Of a DNA stretch of 64,000 nucleotides, positions 1 to 8,040 are shown piece after piece. Positions within the stretch are counted from its first letter, which is position 1. Each line of letters starts with the position of its first letter. The notes below the pieces were generated by a model that made no database searches, was not told where the DNA came from, and saw nothing but the letters and a program-made list of their open reading frames with translations. The stretch is from Dethiosulfatibacter sp. (GTDB lineage: Bacteria > Bacillota_A > Clostridia > Tissierellales > Dethiosulfatibacteraceae). Position numbers and translations under genes: made by a program. The DNA is taken from NCBI GenBank assembly GCA_019084435.1, contig JAHRFV010000153.1, positions 3,040-67,039 on the forward strand, read 5' to 3'.

Positions 1-283
1 CTTCAACTATCTCCGGGTTTATATTCATAAACAACAGTGTATTGGAAATCGCCTTTTTCATCATCTCTTCAAGGTTTTTTAGGTCTTTCTTTTTAACTTG
101 GTAAATTGCTACCGTGAAGCGAGTAGCATTGTTCACCAACACAATCATATCCTCTGTTCTGCGATTATCCCACACCTTTGTCCAGTTTGCAGTCCATGAA
201 AACAACGGGTTTTCATTTTCTTGTGCAAAAGCAGCTTTTACACCCACAGCCTCTGATAATTTTTTCGTTAGTGCAATTTTCAT
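1..283 (-). CDS. DUF6933 domain protein, 5' part (runs off window)
   Basis: The minus strand is open from an ATG at 283 to the left edge (94 codons), preceded by AAGGATGTG. The product begins MKIALTKKLSEAVG and contains FSWTANWTKVWDNR and NNATRFTVAIYQVKKKDL, which resembles the N-terminus of the DUF6933 family often found in Firmicute accessory regions. No function is established for this family. The gene follows the chimeric recombinase in the same direction with about 65 bases between. The 3' end is outside the window, so integrity cannot be judged. Confidence 0.7.
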   Translation of the reverse strand, partial: MKIALTKKLSEAVGVKAAFAQENENPLFSWTANWTKVWDNRRTEDMIVLVNNATRFTVAIYQVKKKDLKNLEEMMKKAISNTLLFMNINPEIVE

Positions 284-347
284 TTTCTCACATCCTTTTA
301 TCAATCATGAAACACAATCGTATTGACAAGTCATTTTGAGGTAAAAA

Positions 348-1436
348 TCACTTCCCATATAATCGGCTATTCAATTCATGTAAAGCAAGCAACGGACCTT
401 GGTCATAGGATTCATCCGGGTATAGTTTCTTCATTTCATAAAACCTATCAACCATCCAGGGAATGATCTTTTCTTCTCCACGGAACCCAAGAATCAGACA
501 AACCAATGATTGCACATATGGACTTCGGATCTCGGTATATTTCTCCATCAGCAATGAAGAATAGTTTTTATTTCTTTTAGCAAGAATCGGCTCGTGAGCA
601 TTTTTCATTAAGAACTGGTCTTGACCACCATCGTTTTTTTGTTGCTTATTATTTGGAAAATCACCGGTACAGGTCTTTCCCAATAACACACGCCCAATAT
701 ATTTTTCATTGGTTAATATTCTCTGAATAGCATGTTTTGACCATCTATCGTTGCCTTGCGGTGATTTCATTTTTCTTTTCACAAGTTCCCTGATAATAAG
801 AAGAACACTAAGGCCGCTTAAGTATAAATCAAAAATCGTACGAACGACTTCCGCTTGTCCTTCATCAATAATGAGCTCTCCATATTCATTATGCTTATAA
901 CCAAAACACTTGCGGGAATACAGCTTAGAGTTCCCTGATAAAAAACCGCGTTTTAAACCCCACTTGATCACTTCACCCATCGATTCACTTTCAGCCTGGG
1001 CAATAGCGCTGAGTGCCGATATAAGTATATCATTATCTGCTTCACATGTTCTTAGGTTCTCCTGGTGAAATATTATCTCAACACCTAATCCCTTGAGTCT
1101 ACTTACTGTTTCAAGCAAATCAACAGTATTTCTGGCAAAGCGACTAATGGTTTTTACTAAAACTATGTTAATGCGATTTTCGTAGCAGTCAAAAATCATC
1201 TTCTGAAATCCAGGGCGGAACACATTACCACCGGAATCTTTATCTGTATAGACCTCACATAATTCCCACTTTGGACTATAAGCTACATATTGCTTTAATG
1301 TTTTTATTTGAATATCCAGACTATCATCTTGTGATTCATGCGTTGTGCTGACGCGGCAGTGTATACCAACCTTTTTCAAAGGTTGACGGGTAGGAGGGAT
1401 TATTATAACTTTTAGTTTTGGTTTTTCATTTCCCAT
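348..1436 (-). CDS. Large serine recombinase, chimeric and lacking its zinc ribbon
   Basis: The N-terminal resolvase domain (residues ~15-160) is intact. It has HCRVSTTHESQ with the catalytic serine, SRFARNTVDLLE, and the DNA-binding 'recombinase' segment with NEKYIGRVLLGKT near residue 250. After about residue 290 the expected zinc-ribbon and coiled-coil region is missing. It is replaced by ~60 residues (SPYVQSLVCLILGFRGEE to LNSRLYGK) that look like the C-terminus of an unrelated helical protein. Family members are usually 450-600 aa; this one is ~362. ATG at 1436 is preferred because GGAAGGTGAG lies just upstream. I infer fusion after a deletion and probable loss of integration activity. 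Confidence 0.75.
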   Translation of the reverse strand: MGNEKPKLKVIIIPPTRQPLKKVGIHCRVSTTHESQDDSLDIQIKTLKQYVAYSPKWELCEVYTDKDSGGNVFRPGFQKMIFDCYENRINIVLVKTISRFARNTVDLLETVSRLKGLGVEIIFHQENLRTCEADNDILISALSAIAQAESESMGEVIKWGLKRGFLSGNSKLYSRKCFGYKHNEYGELIIDEGQAEVVRTIFDLYLSGLSVLLIIRELVKRKMKSPQGNDRWSKHAIQRILTNEKYIGRVLLGKTCTGDFPNNKQQKNDGGQDQFLMKNAHEPILAKRNKNYSSLLMEKYTEIRSPYVQSLVCLILGFRGEEKIIPWMVDRFYEMKKLYPDESYDQGPLLALHELNSRLYGK

Positions 1437-2002
1437 CGTTCTCACCTTCCCCCAATAAACATTTTACATTAATGATAAGTGGCCTAAATTGTTTTTTCTT
1501 ATCTAACCCGTGAATAAACGGCCTAATAGTACATAACATCTAACCTGATTTCTCAACCTTAAAATTTCTAAAAAAACATCTAAATCGACCACTCACTAAC
1601 CACTGACATCTAAATCGCTCTGTCACAAGCATTGCAGCTTGTTTCGACATGTTCCCACGAAGCCAAAAAATCAAGTTTTTTACTCTTCAGAATTCAACCT
1701 CATAATCACACAAAAGCCTTATATCAAGCCTTTCCAGACACCCTGTTTTAAACCCTTGTTATCAATACTACCGTCTCCACATGCGGTATCACATAACCTT
1801 TATATAAAATAGCAAATCGTACTGTAACCGGGGTAAATACTCATTTCCTATCCCTCCATTTTTACTTACAAAAGCCTGTAGGTGACTTGAGAGGATATGA
1901 GGTCATATGCTGTTTTTGACACCATACGTCTGAGGTAATATATCAATAGAATTTTGGGCAATTTTTACGAAAATGACATATGTAAAACATTAACAACTCT
2001 GC
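1437..2002. other. Intergenic region with short ACATCTAA repeats
   Basis: No convincing gene lies in this 566-base gap. ACATCTAA occurs near 1536, 1576 and 1606; the last two copies extend to the 12-mer ACATCTAAATCG and are 30 bases apart. GGCCTAA also occurs twice (near 1483 and 1520). These may be remains of an insertion sequence end or a binding site of the adjacent recombinase. Nothing else is recognisable. Confidence 0.35.
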
Positions 2003-2881
2003 TCAATTATTTGATACATTATAACCTCTGGTGATATATCCCTCAGGTATTTTACTTGATTCCATATTTGGGCGTGGATCACTATTTTTGTACTTCAAAG
2101 GAGTTTCCAACTTAATATTACAAAATTTAATTGGAAGTCCTGCACTATCATAAAAACTTGGCCCATCTTGCAATTGAAAATGCAAATGTGGTTCAGAGGA
2201 ATTCCCTGTATTTCCACAAGATGCAATCTTTTGTCCTTTTAATACTCTATCACCGACACGAACAACGATACTATTATCTTTTAGATGTGCCAATGTACTG
2301 TACTCATTATCACTATGCTTAATCACAATATAATTTCCAGCAATATGTTTTGCTCGATTAAAAAACCTGCCTTTTCCAAGTATAATAGTTTCGTCTTCAT
2401 GCTCTAAAACTTCTATAACTATACCATCAGCTGGAGAAAGAATCTCCTTATTATAACAACAATAGTTTTCTAGATGCTTTGGGTTATCAGTATATGATTT
2501 TCCACTTTCATCTAGCATAATAAAATCATAAGCATATCTTTGTGTAGGTACACCCCATGAATGTGAAAATTCTTTTGTAAAACAACCATTAACAACTGTC
2601 CATACTCCTTCAAAAGGCAAATCATATTGTATACAACTTCTATAGTTATCTAAGCCTGGAATGTCTTTTCCATATCGTTTTTTTACTTTGATGATGCCAA
2701 TCATTTGAAGGATTGCACATTTTAAGGTTGAAAAGGTAAGAGCAACCTCAATAAAAGCTGCAAGTCCAAATAAACCTAACAATACGAAAATGATGGAATC
2801 GCTAAAGAATGATAAAACTAGAGCTACAATTCCTATATATTTTACATACTTGCTAAAAAAATATAATCTTAATCTCCACAT
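2003..2881 (-). CDS. Membrane-anchored M23 (LytM-type) metallopeptidase
   Basis: The N-terminus holds two hydrophobic segments (IGIVALVLSFFSDSIIF; FVLLGLFGLAAFIEVALTF). A peptidase M23 domain follows, with SPADGIVIEV, HSDNEYSTLAHLKD, GDRVLKGQKIASCGNTGNS and EPHLHFQLQ, the last carrying the conserved HxH zinc ligands. Family members cut peptidoglycan cross-bridges or stem peptides, and the topology suggests action at the cell surface. The start at 2881 (MWRLRLYF) is chosen over an upstream one because AGGAGGGGGAAAAA sits directly before it. It follows the ABC permease and probably belongs to the same operon, which suggests envelope maintenance or resistance to an envelope-active agent. The substrate is unknown. 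Confidence 0.75.
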   Translation of the reverse strand: MWRLRLYFFSKYVKYIGIVALVLSFFSDSIIFVLLGLFGLAAFIEVALTFSTLKCAILQMIGIIKVKKRYGKDIPGLDNYRSCIQYDLPFEGVWTVVNGCFTKEFSHSWGVPTQRYAYDFIMLDESGKSYTDNPKHLENYCCYNKEILSPADGIVIEVLEHEDETIILGKGRFFNRAKHIAGNYIVIKHSDNEYSTLAHLKDNSIVVRVGDRVLKGQKIASCGNTGNSSEPHLHFQLQDGPSFYDSAGLPIKFCNIKLETPLKYKNSDPRPNMESSKIPEGYITRGYNVSNN

Positions 2882-2983
2882 TTTTCCCCCTCCTATTATT
2901 AAAACAGCACTTAGAGAAACTATTATGTTAAGTACATCTTTCGGTGATGAAACCAAGATTCCCATAAGTACTATAATAGCCTT

Positions 2984-4633
2984 TTAGATTTCCAACTGTT
3001 TCCACACCCTTATGAAGACTGTTTTTGACAGCAAATATGTTGCGACTACTGTTGTAACTGAAAGTATAGTCACAATAGGGAGATTTAAGATAGCACTTAT
3101 ATCAGATAGAATGATAATCTCTGATACAATATCTTTAGCCAGAAACAAAGCTATACTTCCAGCAGATAAAATGCCATAAAGTAGAGGAAGTATTAAAGTA
3201 ATAAGATTACCTAAAAAAGTATTATTCTCAAAAAAATCAGTTAATGATAATAGTTCACCTGATATAAATATTGCTGAACTTCCGTAAAGTATAAAAAACA
3301 TGCCCAAGATTGATAGTAATATCGAATATATGCCTATGCTATTTACTGCTGAATAAGCAACAATGCCCACAACACTTATGATATAAGCAGGAATAAAAAA
3401 CATATTACACTGTATATTAAATACTTTTTCTCCTTCTAATGGCATAACCTTGAGAAGCCAGTAACGTTTCTTCCAAAAACTTTTATCCTTTGCTATGTCA
3501 ATAGGGATAAACAGCATCGAGACAGCAATAATATTAAATATTGACGCAATGGTTGTTAGCAAAGAAACACCTAGCAATGGATTGTTCGAGAATAGATCAC
3601 CATACAAAAAAGCAAATATCGCGAACAAATAGAAAAAAAACATAAAGGCTGAACCCATAATCATTTCATTATTTCTAATTGCTATCTTCCATTCAGTTTT
3701 TATCCACTCGATTATTTCATTGCTTTTGGATTCTTTGCAGTTATCAGATTCAATTACTTTTTTCTTACTATCATGGGTTTCAACAAGCTGGTTTTTTGCC
3801 CAACCTTCAAAAAACATTTTCTTTGACATAATAAATGCAATCGTTATAAACAGTATTGATACGATCAATAAAAACAGTGCAGCATATGTAGGCCGCTCAC
3901 CAATAACCATAGAATAAAAAAGTCTTATACTCGCTGTTACAGGAATTATATCAGACACCAATGGTTTCTCTAACATTTCAATAAACTTTATTATATAAGT
4001 AGTGGATATATCCTGCGCTCGAGAAAAAAGCACTGCAAAACTTACATTTATGACAAAAGTGAAAATCGATGTCACTATATTGAATACTTTTATTGGTACC
4101 AATCTTAATCCTATCATCGCAACCATAACACCTATTGCACAAGGTATTATCGAAACAATAAAATATAATGGTATTATTGAAATGTAATAAATTAATGGGG
4201 CGTTTACCCATATTCCTAATGCTGCAAGAAAAGGAAAAAACAAAAACAGCATAGATCTAATACTGCTAAACATATGTTCAAAAAACTTAAACAGAAAAAC
4301 ATAATTTAATGGAACTGGAATTGAGATTAAGTAATTCATATCAGGCGATTTATAAAAATTTCGAATAAAAGTGCTGATACTTTGTACAAAAGATACAAGA
4401 TATATCCAGATAATAGCCACAAAAAAGAATACAATTAGCATCCCATTAAACAGTTCATCCGAAATGATTATGTTACCAAAAATATTTCTGTAAAGTATTT
4501 GAGTTAATAAGATTTGACCCATTATTATTGCGCCAGTGATTGATAGTGTCCTCGCAATTGCTTTTGTATCTTTCCACAAACTATTTTTTAGGATTAAAAA
4601 TCTCAATTTTATAAACCACTTAATATAGCTCAT
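2984..4633 (-). CDS. ABC transporter permease (ABC exporter type, ~549 aa)
   Basis: This large membrane protein has about a dozen hydrophobic segments in two halves joined by a charged linker (SKKKVIESDNCKESKSNE). Its ATG overlaps the stop of the ATPase gene by four bases, so translational coupling is likely. Size and layout resemble two-domain ABC-2/ABC-exporter permeases that pair with a single ATPase in Firmicute resistance or bacteriocin-related exporters. There is no extracytoplasmic lipoprotein or substrate-binding protein nearby, which argues for export. The substrate cannot be read from the sequence. Confidence 0.75.
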   Translation of the reverse strand: MSYIKWFIKLRFLILKNSLWKDTKAIARTLSITGAIIMGQILLTQILYRNIFGNIIISDELFNGMLIVFFFVAIIWIYLVSFVQSISTFIRNFYKSPDMNYLISIPVPLNYVFLFKFFEHMFSSIRSMLFLFFPFLAALGIWVNAPLIYYISIIPLYFIVSIIPCAIGVMVAMIGLRLVPIKVFNIVTSIFTFVINVSFAVLFSRAQDISTTYIIKFIEMLEKPLVSDIIPVTASIRLFYSMVIGERPTYAALFLLIVSILFITIAFIMSKKMFFEGWAKNQLVETHDSKKKVIESDNCKESKSNEIIEWIKTEWKIAIRNNEMIMGSAFMFFFYLFAIFAFLYGDLFSNNPLLGVSLLTTIASIFNIIAVSMLFIPIDIAKDKSFWKKRYWLLKVMPLEGEKVFNIQCNMFFIPAYIISVVGIVAYSAVNSIGIYSILLSILGMFFILYGSSAIFISGELLSLTDFFENNTFLGNLITLILPLLYGILSAGSIALFLAKDIVSEIIILSDISAILNLPIVTILSVTTVVATYLLSKTVFIRVWKQLEI

Positions 4634-5382
4634 ATATTTTTTCCCTCCTTCCTACTATCAGTTATATTCAAAAAAATGTCCTCCAGTGTTGGACCAAAAG
4701 TTTTATATCTTTCTCTCAGCTCATCTAATGAGCCTTCTGCTAACAATTCACCCTGATTTATTATACCTATTCTGTCACATAGTTTTTCAGCAATTTCTAG
4801 TACATGAGTTGTGAATAATATGGCTGAACCTTCATCTGCATACTTTCTAAACAAATCTTTTGCAGCTCTTGCGCTTGAAGCATCGAGACCCGTTGTAGGT
4901 TCATCAAGAAAAATAACTGAAGGATTATGCAAAAGAGCAGCACAAAGAGTAATTTTTCTTCGCATACCATGTGAATAGGTTCCGATGAGTTTATCAGCAT
5001 CATTAGTCATATGAAGGTCTTCTAGTAGCGAATTAATTTTTTTTACTGTATCATTGTTTTTTCTTTTCAAGTAAACATCCGAAACCACATTTAAAAACTC
5101 TCTACCTGTGAGTTTATCATATAGATATGGATTCTCAGGAACATAACCAAAATGTTTCTTGGCTTCTAGCGGCTGACTCACAATATCATAACCACATATT
5201 TTGATAGCTCCTGAGGTGGGTTTTAGAAGTCCCGTACATGCTTTTATTGTCGTTGACTTACCTGCTCCATTGTGCCCTAAAAACCCATAAATCTCTCCTG
5301 GTTTTATGTTAAAACTGATATTATTAACCGCTTCCTTTTTTCCATAATTTTTTACAAGATTGTTCACCTCTAACATAAACAT
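4630..5382 (-). CDS. ABC transporter ATP-binding protein
   Basis: This is a 250-aa ABC ATPase. Visible motifs are Walker A GHNGAGKSTT, Q-loop region GYVPENPYLYDKLTGREF, signature YSHGMRRKI, Walker B VIFLDEPTTGLD, and H-loop ILFTTHVLEIAEKLCDRI. It resembles ATPases of ABC-2 exporters. It lies between a small membrane protein and its partner permease in an apparent operon controlled by the XRE protein upstream. AGGAGG precedes the ATG. The class is clear; the substrate is not. Confidence 0.9.
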   Translation of the reverse strand: MFMLEVNNLVKNYGKKEAVNNISFNIKPGEIYGFLGHNGAGKSTTIKACTGLLKPTSGAIKICGYDIVSQPLEAKKHFGYVPENPYLYDKLTGREFLNVVSDVYLKRKNNDTVKKINSLLEDLHMTNDADKLIGTYSHGMRRKITLCAALLHNPSVIFLDEPTTGLDASSARAAKDLFRKYADEGSAILFTTHVLEIAEKLCDRIGIINQGELLAEGSLDELRERYKTFGPTLEDIFLNITDSRKEGKNI

Positions 5383-5446
5383 GATTCCTCCTATTAATTT
5401 TTACTTTAATCAATTTTGTCATAAATAATTTATTTTTTCATGGTGC

Positions 5447-5869
5447 CTACATGTTTCTTTTTTCCCATAAGTGCAGAATAATCTTATATAGAAAAAATAG
5501 AAATAGCGTGCTAAAAAAAGTCACTATAAAACCGCCTAAAACACCTCTAATATCCATCCCTATCTTTGAAAAAACTATAATCCCTGATAGTATGCCGGTC
5601 AATAATGGAATAAAAAAAACATAGTAGATCTGCTCTTTTCTGTTCATTGGAACAGGATACGTCATGGGAATACCTTTAATCGCTAAAGCAAAAAATTGTG
5701 CTAACGATGCAATAAACCAAACTAAAAAGAAGTCAAGTGTATCCATAAGGGTTTGATTCAAGACAAACCACCGATACAATAGCACTGCAAATATTCCAAA
5801 CCAAAAAATCGTATAGCCAATGCTTTTCGCTATTTTAACATCTGCACTTACTCTCTCATCATTTTTCAT
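5447..5869 (-). CDS. Four-helix membrane protein, DUF6773-like
   Basis: The protein is about 140 aa with four hydrophobic segments (IGYTIFWFGIFAVLLYRWF, a second around FFLVWFIASLAQFFALAI, then IYYVFFIPLLTGILSGII and GGFIVTFFSTLFLFFLY). The opening KNDERVSADVKIAKSIGYTI resembles DUF6773-type proteins encoded next to small XRE regulators. It overlaps the 3' end of the XRE gene and precedes the ABC genes. ATG at 5869 is favoured by GAGGATGGAA just upstream. It may be an accessory or sensor component; no function is established. Confidence 0.6.
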   Translation of the reverse strand: MKNDERVSADVKIAKSIGYTIFWFGIFAVLLYRWFVLNQTLMDTLDFFLVWFIASLAQFFALAIKGIPMTYPVPMNRKEQIYYVFFIPLLTGILSGIIVFSKIGMDIRGVLGGFIVTFFSTLFLFFLYKIILHLWEKRNM

Positions 5870-6080
5870 TTCCATCCTCCTCTAACCAAAATAATTGATC
5901 AAGAGACTTATTGAGAACTTTGCATAACTTAAGCCCTAAGGCTATTGTTGGGTTATATTTCTCTTTCTCTATAAGACCAATCGTTTGTCTTGTTACACCT
6001 ACTTTTTCAGCAAGTTCTTCTTGAGTGAGTTGTTTTTCATTACGGCTTAGTTTAACACTGTTCCTAACTATATAAATCAC
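5859..6080 (-). CDS. Small XRE-family transcriptional regulator
   Basis: A compact helix-turn-helix of about 70 residues: SRNEKQLTQEELAEKVGVTR, then QTIGLIEKEKYNPTIALGLK, then LCKVLNKSLDQLFWLEE. This is the short Firmicute XRE type that controls an adjacent membrane or transport gene. The open frame extends up to 6143, but a good promoter (TTGACT/TACAAT) occupies 6123-6151, so a start there would precede the transcript. GAGGTGA lies at 6075-6081; the real start is probably GTG at 6080 or an unusual codon a few residues later. The exact start is not settled. First gene of the ABC operon and probably autoregulatory. Confidence 0.8.
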   Translation of the reverse strand: MIYIVRNSVKLSRNEKQLTQEELAEKVGVTRQTIGLIEKEKYNPTIALGLKLCKVLNKSLDQLFWLEEDGNEK

Positions 6081-6100
6081 CTCGATTTCGAATAAATAAA

Positions 6101-6151
6101 TGCAAAATATATATTCCATCTGATTGTAATATATATTTTGCATTTAGTCAA
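6101..6151 (-). promoter_or_regulatory. Promoter with perfect inverted repeat upstream of XRE/ABC operon
   Basis: Minus strand: -35 TTGACT (6146-6151), 17-base spacer, -10 TACAAT (6123-6128). The 14-bp arms TGCAAAATATATAT (6101-6114) and ATATATATTTTGCA (6129-6142) are exact reverse complements separated by 14 bases; one arm fills most of the spacer and the other lies at the start of the transcript. This is the geometry expected for autorepression by the XRE protein. Confidence 0.65.
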
Positions 6152-6199
6152 GAAAAAGAATATAAATTTTGAATTGAATCAAAAAATTATATTCTACTC

Positions 6200-6364
6200 T
6201 CAATCTACACCTGATTTGAATTTAATGTTAGCTTTATCATCAAAGACCATACCCTTCTCAATAAGCCTCATTACCAGTTGCTCATAATACTACTGCAACT
6301 TGTATGACTGCTCATTCAAGAATTCTGCTTCGTTTAAACGAACTGTATTTTCATCTAAATACAT
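6200..6364 (-). pseudogene. C-terminal remnant of a serine recombinase
   Basis: Minus-strand reading gives a 55-codon piece with one internal stop. After the stop it reads YYEQLVMRLIEKGMVFDD, then KANIKFKSGVD. This resembles the extreme C-terminus of large serine recombinases, typically a 'YNEQLVRRLIEKVTVYDD..VEFKSG' pattern. The rest of the gene is absent, so this is a scar of an older element. It lies directly downstream of the DUF2812 pseudogene. Confidence 0.55.
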
Positions 6365-6369
6365 CCTAA

Positions 6370-7594
6370 TTACTTATAGTTTCTTACACTATCATAAATT
6401 TGATCAAAATGCAGTGATAAATTCTCATATCCATGGTATCTGATATAGATTACATTCTTACCCAATCTGCCAAAGAACATTTGAGTTTCCTTAACTTGAA
6501 TAAATACAGCTTTGTCAAAGTTTGTATGTAACAGTTCTTGATAAAGTATTGGTTCAAACCTATAAAGCTCAAGTGCATTATCGATCAAATCTTCCAACAA
6601 TGCCTCTCTAAGAAATCCAAATCGTAGTTGATAAAATTCGGTGCTTAGTGATGGTGAATACCTGCCAGACTGATCTTCCCACATTTGTCCCGCAACGAGA
6701 CCCCTTTCTCTTATTTCATATATCGCAGGAGCTAATTCTGTCCAGTCATATGAAATGTGATTGCTTTTGTAACCATCGTTTTCTATTTCAAAGTTTTGGG
6801 CTTTTTCAATGTTAGCTAATTGTATCGTAGGCGTACTACTATTATATTCTGCTAGATTCTTCTCCCAACCAGTAGTTATCATTAAAAAGGAAGTGCAAAT
6901 TGTCAAAACCGAGAATAAAATAATCAAGCCGTTAAATATATAGGGAGTATAATTAGGTTCATAGCTGCTTCTTTGGGATATCTCTGATCCTGTCTTAAGT
7001 CTATTCAAAAGCAAATTAATTTTCTTCCTATTGCTAATTACTTGTTTTATTGTGAAGAAAGCCAATAACAATACCATGACTTTTTGGGTAACATTACCAT
7101 ATTGCACAGCAAATAAAGTTGGATGACTATGGAAAAAGACTGAATAAAGTATCATGAACGCAGCCAAAGGCAATAACAATATCGATATCATATAAGAAAA
7201 CTTCAGATTTTTATTTAAATATTCAAACGCATAACTCTGCGTAATTGGATCTGTATGAATTTCTGTGCAGTCCTTTTTATTGGTTTTATAAACATGAAAT
7301 GCTTTCGTAATCGTACACACGTATTCCCATCCATTAATATATCTATCATAATGGATGAGTTCCTTATTTAGTGCAAAAAGTGTTCATTTTTATCAGACGA
7401 TATCTGTATACTTTATTTTAGCAGTTACAAGGCTCTAATCTATAAGTAGTTCCTTTTGGTTCCCCTTTCTCAAAATATGCAAATGTAGCAAGTTTCTTAA
7501 AAAAACAACCTTTTGAAGCCATATCACTCAGATAACTTTGTGTTTGGGCAATATCATAGACATTAACTGGCATCAATTTTCTAATAAACTTCAT
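6370..7594 (-). pseudogene. DUF2812 membrane protein, frameshifted
   Basis: An ATG at 7594 overlaps the PadR stop (ATGA) and opens MKFIRKLMPVNVYDIAQTQ, the typical DUF2812 N-terminus. It continues to TTYRLEP at about 7430 and then meets a stop. Shifted frames continue with VTAKIKYTDIV and then LNKELIHYDRYINGWEYVC, which joins the long open frame 6370-7320. That part has three or four membrane segments and a C-terminal extension (FEPILYQELLHTNFDKAV). At least two frame changes between 7340 and 7440 are needed to restore one protein. DUF2812 proteins are regularly encoded with a PadR regulator; their role is poorly defined. Confidence 0.7.
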
Positions 7595-7905
7595 AGTATA
7601 TCCTCACTCTCTCCGTCATTAACACAAGCTTTAAGTCTTAAAAGCTCTGTTTTATAAAGTTCGATTCCTCTATCTGTTATTTTATATGTTCTCTTTCTAC
7701 CCTCAACTGCAGTTTCTTCAATTATTTTTTCATCTTCAAAACGTGCAAGAATCGTGTATAAAGTCCCAGGACCTAGACTAACTCTACCATCAGTCTTTTT
7801 GTCAATAAACTCAACTATGTCCGTTCCGCACATCTCATTTCTTAAAAATCCCATAAGAACATAAAACATGCTTTCTGTTAAACCATCCAGAGCTTTCTTT
7901 GCCAA
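7591..7905 (-). CDS. PadR-family transcriptional regulator
   Basis: A winged-helix protein of ~104 aa: KKALDGLTESMFYVLMGFLR, then GTDIVEFIDKKTDGRVSLGP, then GTLYTILARFEDEKIIEETA and GRKRTYKITDRGIELYK. This is the PadR pattern. I prefer the TTG at 7905 because GAGGTGAATAAA precedes it at ideal spacing and family members usually begin M-A-K-K-x-L-D-G-L-T-E. PadR proteins repress a neighbouring membrane gene, here the DUF2812 gene that overlaps its stop codon and is now broken. Confidence 0.85.
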   Translation of the reverse strand: MAKKALDGLTESMFYVLMGFLRNEMCGTDIVEFIDKKTDGRVSLGPGTLYTILARFEDEKIIEETAVEGRKRTYKITDRGIELYKTELLRLKACVNDGESEDIL

Positions 7906-7930
7906 TTTATTCACCTCAACTCAACATCAA

Positions 7931-7980
7931 TTATTGATATCATATATTGATATTGTAATATCGATGATTGATATTGTCAA
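7931..7980 (-). promoter_or_regulatory. PadR promoter with repeated ATATCAAT operator motifs
   Basis: Minus strand: TTGACA (7975-7980), 17-base spacer, TACAAT (7952-7957). ATATCAAT recurs across the spacer and downstream, with ATATC/GATAT symmetry, typical of a PadR-type autoregulated operator. Confidence 0.6.
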
Positions 7981-7991
7981 TCCCTAAATTT

Positions 7992-8025
7992 AAAAAAGCC
8001 GACTCAGATCATTGATCCAAGTCAG
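7992..8025 (-). terminator. Rho-independent terminator after recombinase pair
   Basis: Minus strand: GCTGACTTGGATCA pairs with TGATCTGAGTCGGC (14 pairs including G-U) through a short loop and is followed by TTTTTT. It lies 16 bases past the stop of the recombinase at 8041 and probably marks the end of the left prophage transcript. Confidence 0.7.
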
Positions 8026-8040
8026 CCAGCTAATCCCTTA

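Noticed and set aside
114..326. 70-codon plus-strand open frame at the left edge
   Set aside because: It lies on the complement of the DUF6933 gene, whose minus-strand frame has a good RBS and recognisable family sequence.
5859..6143. Long start for the XRE gene at 6143
   Set aside because: The first residues overlap the -10 and spacer of a good promoter and the operator palindrome, so this start would not be on the transcript.
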